Source: Burkholderia anthina
Lineage (GTDB): Bacteria; Pseudomonadota; Gammaproteobacteria; Burkholderiales; Burkholderiaceae
Direction: 5' to 3'
NCBI RefSeq assembly: GCF_001547525.1
Contig: NZ_LNJP01000003.1
Coordinates: forward strand, 62,001-126,000
DNA length: 64,000 bases
Shown here: positions 58,548-64,000 of the stretch, piece after piece
Layout: each line of letters opens with the position of its first letter
How positions within the stretch are numbered: position 1 is the stretch's first letter
Translations under genes and position numbers: made by a program
The notes under the pieces: generated by a model
Told to the model about the DNA's origin: nothing
Seen by the model: only the letters and a program-made list of their open reading frames with translations
Database searches by the model: none

Positions 58548-60303
58548 ACGCGCCTTTCGACCGGCTCCGCTTGCCGCCGCCCATCGTGCGCGCCAGCAGC
58601 GGCCGCAGTTGCGCGAGCGTGCGCGTGTTCAGAACGTCGTGCCGCGTCAGCCAGCCGCGCCGCGCCTGGTCGACGCCGAACGCGAGATTGTCGAGTTCGT
58701 CCGCGCTGCATGCATCCGAACCGATCGCGACCGGCACGCCGGCCTTCGCGGCCTCGCGGCACCAGACGTCCGGCAGGTCCAGGCGCCGCGGCTGAGCATC
58801 GAGTTCGACGAAACAGCCGCGCGCGGCAACCTGCGCGAGCACGCGCGGCACATCGAGTTCGCAGGCGTCGCGCTCGCCGAGCATGCGACCGGTCGGATGC
58901 GCGAGAATCGTGAAATACGGATGGTCCATCGCGCGCAGCATGCGATCGGTCTGCACGCCGCGCGGCAGGTCGAAACCGTCGCGTACCGCGCCCACCACGA
59001 GATCGAGCCGGCCGAGCATCGCGTCGGGCACGTCCAGGCTGCCATCCTCGCGAATGCCCGCTTCCACGCCCTTGAGCAACACGAAATCGTCGAACGTCGC
59101 GTTGACGCGATCGATGTCGTCGAGCTGCCGCGCGAGCCAGTCGAAGCCGCCTCGAGCGCCGCCGTCGGGCGGGACGCGATCGGTGACGGCCAGATACGCG
59201 AGCCCGCGCGCACGCGCTGCCGCGGCCATCGCGCGCAGGCCGTCGCGGCCGGCCGACACGTCGGTATGCGCGTGCAGGTCGCCATGCAGATGCTTGCGCT
59301 CCACCAGCGCCGGCAGCGTGCCGGCACGGCACGCATCGACCTCGCCGCGATCCTCGCGCAACTCGGGCGGCACCTCGTGCAGCCCGATGGCCGCGTAGAC
59401 CGATGCCTCCGTCGCGCCGGCAATCCGCTCGTCGCCGCGAAACACGCCGTATTCGTTGATCTTCAGGCCACCGGCCTGCGCGAGCCGGCGCAGCGCGATG
59501 TTGTGCGCCTTCGATCCGGTGAAGTAGACGAGCGCCGCGCCGAACGCATCGGCATCGACGACGCGCAGGTCGACCTGCAACCCGTTGGCGAGCATCGCGC
59601 TCGACCGGGTCTTGCCGTGTGCGAGCACGCGCGCCACGTCGCCGTAGCCGACGAACGCGTCGGCGACCGCGGCAGCGTCGCGTGCGGTGACGAGGATGTC
59701 GAGATCGCCAACCGTCTCGCGGCGGCGGCGGAAGCTGCCGGCCGGCACGGCCTTGCCGACGCCGGCCACCGCGCGCAGGCGTTCGAGCAACGGCGTCAGC
59801 GCATGCGCGGCGTCGGGCAGCAGGAAGCGTTGCGGCTCACGCTGCAGGCGATCGTCGATCGCCTCGATCAGATGGGCTTCGGTTTTCGCACCGAAGCCCG
59901 GCAGTTCGCGCACATGCCCGCTCTTCGCTTCGGCGCGCAACTGCTCGAGCGAATCGACGCGCAGCGCGTCGTGCAGCGCCTTCACGCGTTTCGCGCCGAG
60001 CCCGGGCACGTCGAGCAGCGAGACGATCGCGCCCGGTAGCGCATGCCGCAAGGTTTGCTGCAGTTCGCAGGTGCCGGTCGCGGCGATCTCGCGCAGCTTC
60101 GACGCGAGATCGGCCCCGATCGACGGAATCTTCCCGAGATCGTCGCCGTTCGCGATCATCGTCGGGATATCGCGGCCGTAGTCGGCGATCGTGCGGGCGG
60201 CGTTGCGGTATGCCCGCACGCGAAACGGGTTGGCGCCCTGGATCTCGAGCATGTCGGCGATTTCGGCGAACACGGCCGCGCACTCGGCATTGTGGATCGG
60301 CAT
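58546..60303 (-). CDS. DNA polymerase X/PHP-domain protein (PolX-like)
   Basis: A 585-aa bacterial family X protein. Order: an 8-kDa-like N-terminal domain (FRVRAYRNAARTIADYG), two HhH motifs (IPSIGADLASKLREI, VPGLGAKRVKALHDAL), and a nucleotidyltransferase palm (GSFRRRRETVGDLDILVTA) with catalytic Asp pair and a third Asp in LQVDLRVVD. A C-terminal PHP phosphoesterase follows (DLHAHTDVSAGRDGLRAM, VTDR, AHPTGRML, IGSDACSADEL). It probably fills gaps in base-excision repair and trims 3' ends. Start 60303 has AAGGGGG upstream. Confidence 0.92.
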   Translation of the reverse strand: MPIHNAECAAVFAEIADMLEIQGANPFRVRAYRNAARTIADYGRDIPTMIANGDDLGKIPSIGADLASKLREIAATGTCELQQTLRHALPGAIVSLLDVPGLGAKRVKALHDALRVDSLEQLRAEAKSGHVRELPGFGAKTEAHLIEAIDDRLQREPQRFLLPDAAHALTPLLERLRAVAGVGKAVPAGSFRRRRETVGDLDILVTARDAAAVADAFVGYGDVARVLAHGKTRSSAMLANGLQVDLRVVDADAFGAALVYFTGSKAHNIALRRLAQAGGLKINEYGVFRGDERIAGATEASVYAAIGLHEVPPELREDRGEVDACRAGTLPALVERKHLHGDLHAHTDVSAGRDGLRAMAAAARARGLAYLAVTDRVPPDGGARGGFDWLARQLDDIDRVNATFDDFVLLKGVEAGIREDGSLDVPDAMLGRLDLVVGAVRDGFDLPRGVQTDRMLRAMDHPYFTILAHPTGRMLGERDACELDVPRVLAQVAARGCFVELDAQPRRLDLPDVWCREAAKAGVPVAIGSDACSADELDNLAFGVDQARRGWLTRHDVLNTRTLAQLRPLLARTMGGGKRSRSKGA

Positions 60304-60451
60304 GATCGGCGTGCCCCCTTCCACGTGGATGGCGCCGCGCGCCGGCGCGACGGCGTCTGCCCGCCCGGCGTCGCGTGTCGACGACGCCCGGCGCCCGTTG
60401 GTCATCCTGCGCCGGCCGCCCGGCGCGTGCAGCGCGGTGGATACCGCGACG

Positions 60452-60844
60452 TCAGAGCGACGCGCGCGGCGTCGTCGCGTAGCGGCGCTCGTACAGCAAC
60501 TGGCAATGCGTGCAGCGTTCGGCGGTCGGGCGCGCCAGCAGGCGCTCGTAGCCGACCGAGCCGTCGCAGTCGATGCATTCGCCGTAGCTGCCGTCGCGCA
60601 TCCGCTGCTGCGCGCGGCCGACCGCGCGCAGTTCGGTCAGCTTCATGCCGATCAACGCGTGATCGACGTCGACGAACAGATCGGCGTTCGCCTCGTCGCC
60701 CTCGTCCGGCGCCGCGCCGGCAAGGTCCGCATAGGATTCCAGCGCGCGCTGGTCCTCGCTCGCGCGGATCTCCGCACGCAGCGCCTGCTCGCTCTCGTTC
60801 AGCCGCTGTTTCAGCGTCTGCCGTTGTTGTTGGTCGAGCGACAT
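60452..60844 (-). CDS. DksA/TraR-family C4 zinc-finger protein
   Basis: A 130-aa protein: an N-terminal helical coiled coil (LDQQQRQTLKQRLNESEQALRAEIRAS), then a C4 zinc finger with Cys90, Cys93, Cys111 and Cys114 (CIDCDGSV, CTHCQLLY). DksA-family proteins bind RNA polymerase through the secondary channel. The tip acidic pair of true DksA is not obvious (AAPDEGDEANAD is a candidate), and the length is shorter than E. coli DksA (151 aa). So it is a paralogue, perhaps stress-related. Start 60844 has AGGAG upstream. Confidence 0.9.
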   Translation of the reverse strand: MSLDQQQRQTLKQRLNESEQALRAEIRASEDQRALESYADLAGAAPDEGDEANADLFVDVDHALIGMKLTELRAVGRAQQRMRDGSYGECIDCDGSVGYERLLARPTAERCTHCQLLYERRYATTPRASL

Positions 60845-61225
60845 GGCCGTCTCTCCTGTTCCGGGTTCCGCGCGAAAAAGTGAGGCGCGCGGTATCGCGC
60901 CGGTACGCGGCGCGCAGGCATGACCTGCGTCGCCGCATCCGGATGCGCGGCCGGACGTGCAGAACGCCGGACGCATTCGACGCAGGATAAACCCATTGAA
61001 CATGCGTGTGTTGACCGGAATCAGCGTGCGGGTCACGCAGCGTCAGCGGTGAGGAAACTGGGGACGGACGCGCAATCCCGACCCGCGGCTCGCGCCGCGC
61101 GGCCCGTCCGCGCAACCGCGGCGCGCAATTTCCGCGCGGCCGCGCGCGTCTTCCCGTGCCCGCGAACCGGCATCAGGCCGTCGGTACGATCGCTCGCGCG
61201 GCGCCGACTCGATCATTCGTTTTCC
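60845..61225. other. Intergenic region upstream of the DksA-like gene
   Basis: 381 bp between the DksA-like start and the end of the sugar-transferase gene. GC-rich throughout. I see no gene, strong hairpin or obvious operator in it. Confidence 0.35.
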
Positions 61226-62641
61226 TCAGAATGCATTGCGGCCGATGAAGCCGCGAACCACCGTCAGCAGGATGATCTTGATGTCGAACCAGAAGCTCCA
61301 GTTCTGCATGTAGAACAGATCGAACTTCACGCGCGCCGCCATCGCCTCGACCTTGCGCGTCTCGCCGCGATAGCCGTTCACCTGCGCCCATCCGGTGATG
61401 CCGGGCCGCACACGGTAGCGGTACATGTAGCAGTCGACCAGTTGCCGATAGAAGTCGTCGTGTTCGATCGCATGCGGGCGCGGGCCGACCACCGACATCT
61501 GCCCGAACAGCACGTTGAAGAACTGCGGCAGCTCGTCGAGCGAGGTGCGCCGCAGGAACGCGCCGACGCGCGTGATGCGCGCATCGTTGCGCGACGCCTG
61601 CCGCAGGACGCCCGGCTGCGCGCGATGCACGCGCATCGTCCGGAACTTCAGGATATCGAACTCACGGCCGTCGACGCCCTTGCGGCGCTGCCTGAACAGC
61701 ACGGGCCCGGGCGAAGACAGCTTGACCGCGATCGCGAGCATCGTCAGCAGCGGCAGCAATGGAATCAGCACGGCGAACGCGAACAGCCGGTCGAACGCGA
61801 ACTTCGCCCACAGCTCCGGCGCGGAGCGCGGCGTGGTCGCGAGATTGATCGCCGGCATGCCGAGCACGTCGGTCGCGGAGCGATCGACGACCGCCATCTG
61901 CCGCACGTCGGGCAACAGCCGCAACTCGACGAACTCGTCGCGCAGTTCGCGCACGATGCGCTGGATCCGCCACTCGTGCGACATCGGCAGCGTGAGCCAG
62001 ACCTCGTCGATGTCACCGCCGCGAATCCGGTCGCGCAACGCGTTCCAGTCGTCGATCACCGGCACGCCGCCGATGCCGCTCGCGGCGGCCGCCGCATCGT
62101 CGTCGAATACGCACGCGGCCACGAACGGGCCGTTCGGCGCAAGCTGCATCCGCTCGATCGCCACGCGCCCGTAGGCCGTTGCGCCGACGACGGCGACGCG
62201 GCGTTGCCGTGCGCGCGGGTCGCCGCGCGTCAGCGCGAGCGCCAGCAGCGCCGCGCGGCCGAGCAGCAGCGTCGCGTCGCCGGCCAGCACCGTTTGCACG
62301 ATCCAGCGCGTCGTGACCGTGCCGCCGCGATTCATCATCCATACCGTGCCGGCCACCGTCAGCACGCTCGCGCACATCACCGCCACCAGCGTGTGCGTCA
62401 GCACGTGCGCGCCGCCCTGCACCGCCACGCCGCCGCGCACGGTGCGCAGGTAGCGCGGCAGCAGCGCCACCGTCAGCACGCACAGCAGCGCGATCGCGCC
62501 GCGCTGCGCGTCGGACAGCGCATGCCAGCCGAGGCCCGACGCCGCCTGTGCGGCGAGCGCCCCCGCCAGCACGAGCACGACGTCGGCCGCCGCGATCGCG
62601 GCACGCCGCATCGCATTCGTTCCACCGGACATCGGCTGCAT
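61226..62641 (-). CDS. Undecaprenyl-phosphate sugar-1-phosphate transferase (WcaJ/BceB-like)
   Basis: A 471-aa polyprenyl-phosphate hexose-1-phosphate transferase that starts exopolysaccharide repeat units. Four N-terminal helices and a CoA-binding-like Rossmann domain (VAVVGATAYGRVAIERM) precede a re-entrant helix and catalytic domain: SSPGPVLFRQRRKGVDGREFDILKFRTM, LDELPQFFNVLFGQMSVVGPRP, RPGITGWAQVNGYRGET. These are the signature motifs of the family. Start 62641 lies 2 bp after the Crp-family stop (TGACGATG), so the two are coupled. No other polysaccharide gene is in the window. Confidence 0.93.
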   Translation of the reverse strand: MQPMSGGTNAMRRAAIAAADVVLVLAGALAAQAASGLGWHALSDAQRGAIALLCVLTVALLPRYLRTVRGGVAVQGGAHVLTHTLVAVMCASVLTVAGTVWMMNRGGTVTTRWIVQTVLAGDATLLLGRAALLALALTRGDPRARQRRVAVVGATAYGRVAIERMQLAPNGPFVAACVFDDDAAAAASGIGGVPVIDDWNALRDRIRGGDIDEVWLTLPMSHEWRIQRIVRELRDEFVELRLLPDVRQMAVVDRSATDVLGMPAINLATTPRSAPELWAKFAFDRLFAFAVLIPLLPLLTMLAIAVKLSSPGPVLFRQRRKGVDGREFDILKFRTMRVHRAQPGVLRQASRNDARITRVGAFLRRTSLDELPQFFNVLFGQMSVVGPRPHAIEHDDFYRQLVDCYMYRYRVRPGITGWAQVNGYRGETRKVEAMAARVKFDLFYMQNWSFWFDIKIILLTVVRGFIGRNAF

Positions 62642-62643
62642 CG

Positions 62644-63426
62644 TCACGCACCGTGTGCCGGGAATCCGCGACGGCTCTCCAGCATGCGCGGGTGGACCGT
62701 CGCCGGCCTCGCATTCCCGCGCGTGCCGAGCAGCCGGCGATAGTCCGCGCGAATCAGGTCGTAGCATTCGCACGCATGATGTTCGAGGCCGTCGCGGTCG
62801 AGCACCGTGATGCGGCCGCGGCGCTGCCGGATCAGCCCGGCTTCCTGCAGGTTGCCGGCCGCCTCCGTCACACCCTCGCGCCGCACGCCGAGCATGTTCG
62901 CGATCGTCTGCTGCGTGACCGTTAGCTCGTCGCCGTCGATCCTGTCATGCGCGAGCAGCAGCCAGCGGCTGAGCTGCTCGCTGACCGAGTGGTGGCGGTT
63001 GCACAGCGCGCTGCGCGAGATTTGCGCCATCGTCGCCTGGCAAGTGTTCAGCAGCAGCCGGTAGGTCTGCGGCGACCGCTCGAACTCGGCGCGCATCACG
63101 CAACTCGGCACGCGATAGGCCATTCCGCCGATGCGCACCTCGACCCGGCTCGACGCCGCGATGCCGCCCACCAGCGTCCCCAGCCCGACCACCCCCTCGC
63201 GGCCGACCACCGCCACCTCGACCATCGCACCGTCCTCCATCAGGTGCTGCACCGACATCATCGCCGTCGTCGGAAAGTGCAGATGACGCATCGGTTCGCC
63301 GACCCGGTCGAGCATCCCGGCCTTGATCCTGACCAGTTCGAGATGCGGTGCGATGGTGCGGATGCTGTCCTCCGGGAGGGCAGCAAGGATGGCGTTCGCC
63401 GAGTAGCTCGAGTGAAGATGAAGCAT
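62644..63426 (-). CDS. Crp/Fnr-family transcriptional regulator
   Basis: A 260-aa Crp/Fnr-type protein. The cNMP-binding-like jelly roll is seen in ILAALPEDSIRTIAPHLELVRIKAGMLDRVGEPM and VEVAVVGREGVVGLGTLVGG. The C-terminal HTH is present (LTVTQQTIANMLGVRREGVTEAAGNLQEAGLI), with SRWLLLAHDRI before it. No Fnr Cys cluster is seen, and the cAMP phosphate-binding Arg/Ser pair is not clear. Start 63426 has AAAGGGA upstream. It is followed within 2 bp by the sugar transferase gene, indicating control of exopolysaccharide. Confidence 0.92.
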   Translation of the reverse strand: MLHLHSSYSANAILAALPEDSIRTIAPHLELVRIKAGMLDRVGEPMRHLHFPTTAMMSVQHLMEDGAMVEVAVVGREGVVGLGTLVGGIAASSRVEVRIGGMAYRVPSCVMRAEFERSPQTYRLLLNTCQATMAQISRSALCNRHHSVSEQLSRWLLLAHDRIDGDELTVTQQTIANMLGVRREGVTEAAGNLQEAGLIRQRRGRITVLDRDGLEHHACECYDLIRADYRRLLGTRGNARPATVHPRMLESRRGFPAHGA

Positions 63427-64000
63427 GTCTGTATCCCTTTTATCGTCCGCGCCGCCTGCAGCCGCGTGCACGGAACTCGTTATCGCGATGCGCGTCCGGA
63501 CATTGATGCGGTTGCGGCCCACAACCCCGAATCCGACTGACCATCGGCTTGTCATCGCCGGATTGAGTCCACTGCCACGTTTCGACACGCCAGCCCGAAT
63601 AAGCGATTTACGTGCCAATACCCGTCCATCCTTAATATATGAATCACATTCGATTTAGAGCCCCCGAATAACCGGCCCCAAAAGCAAAAAAACGTCTCAT
63701 TTCCGGACACTCGCCCACGCAACGGACACAGCAGGCATTCGACCGGTCAATCCCCATGCATCGGGCCGGCACGGTCGCGTGGGGCCACGATGCTTATCGT
63801 TCAAATACTTACAGCGGATTTTCAATTGTTTCCATGATGTGCAGCGCAGCATTCCCCGACGTCGGCGCGCCGCGCACGTTCGTTTCAAACTGTCTCAAAT
63901 TTGAATCGGCACACTAATTCAGCCCTCTGTCGGTTAGCGCACATATCGCTTACAAGCCATTGATTCAATTGCAAAATCAGGCGATCCCCATTTTTTGTCA
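63427..64000. promoter_or_regulatory. Promoter region of the Crp/sugar-transferase operon and window end
   Basis: 574 bp with no supported gene. Several AT-rich stretches (about 63615-63655, 63800-63835 and 63880-64000) contrast with the flanking GC-rich genes. Small dyads are present: TTCAAA (63884-63889) with TTTGAA (63900-63905), and CAATTG near 63966. It probably contains one or more promoters, including for whatever lies beyond the right edge. Confidence 0.4.

Noticed and set aside
63697-63888. 63-codon minus-strand frame near the window end
   Set aside because: Low-information translation, no RBS, lies in AT-rich promoter-like sequence.
1-64000. CRISPR arrays, rRNA, tRNA, insertion sequences, prophage genes
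   Set aside because: Looked for spaced identical repeats, cloverleaf features, transposase motifs and terminal inverted repeats; none found.

Overview
The window reads as Burkholderia, most likely the Burkholderia cepacia complex. The DNA is uniformly GC-rich with codon use to match, and it carries two classical Burkholderia trimeric porins, many LysR, AraC, TetR and MarR regulators beside small catabolic operons, a separate squalene-synthase gene, and a GMC dehydrogenase/cytochrome c operon of the acetobacter/Burkholderia type. No rRNA, tRNA, CRISPR array, prophage or insertion sequence was seen. The gene content (catabolism, transport and regulation, with a redundant PBP but almost no housekeeping genes) suits a secondary chromosome. 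Species and replicon are inferences.

Layout. 1-3769: a LacI-type regulator (cut by the window edge) divergent from a levansucrase-levanase pair, with two LacI-type palindromes between them. 3836-9562: SDR, LysR, a MocR/AhpD-like/cupin group and a porin. 10049-12632: squalene/phytoene synthase and a GlpQ-like lipoprotein. 12702-24866: a sulfur block comprising a four-domain rhodanese, a thiol dioxygenase with its LysR, an SfnB/DszC-type flavoenzyme, and a seven-gene operon (SsuD-like monooxygenase, class II aldolase, sulfonate-type ABC transporter, membrane cytochrome c, second binding protein). 24960-27522: MOSC protein and a TetR/quinone reductase pair with matching operators. 27599-35414: a TctDE-like two-component system divergent from an FbpABC-like ABC operon and a porin. 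35586-36625: an excisionase-HTH/PIN toxin-antitoxin module with tandem repeats upstream. 36810-38942: a reductase, a small unknown protein and a divergent AraC regulator. 39018-45596: the homoprotocatechuate meta-cleavage operon hpaG1-G2-E-D-F-H-I with divergent hpaR. 45652-51883: an acyl-reductase-like SDR, an orphan small protein, an extra FtsI-type PBP and a CPA2/Kef-type antiporter. 52095-56022: a three-subunit membrane FAD dehydrogenase operon. 56484-63426: a kptA remnant, a DUF3995-like membrane protein, alanine dehydrogenase, a PolX/PHP protein, a DksA-like protein, and a Crp-family regulator coupled to a sugar-phosphate transferase.

How the genes work together. The levan pair makes and degrades a fructan under sugar control. 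The hpa genes take homoprotocatechuate to succinate semialdehyde and pyruvate; the 4-HPA hydroxylase that would feed them is not here. The sulfur block looks like a scavenging set for thiols and organosulfonates, and its main operon (an aldolase and a membrane cytochrome c inside a sulfonate ABC operon) is the best candidate for an undescribed pathway. The GMC dehydrogenase operon is a periplasmic sugar/sugar-acid oxidation complex. The last operon links a cyclic-nucleotide-type regulator to the first step of an exopolysaccharide.

Much of the regulation can be read directly as palindromes, direct repeats and hairpins; each is listed with coordinates. Functions come from motif recognition by eye, without database searches.
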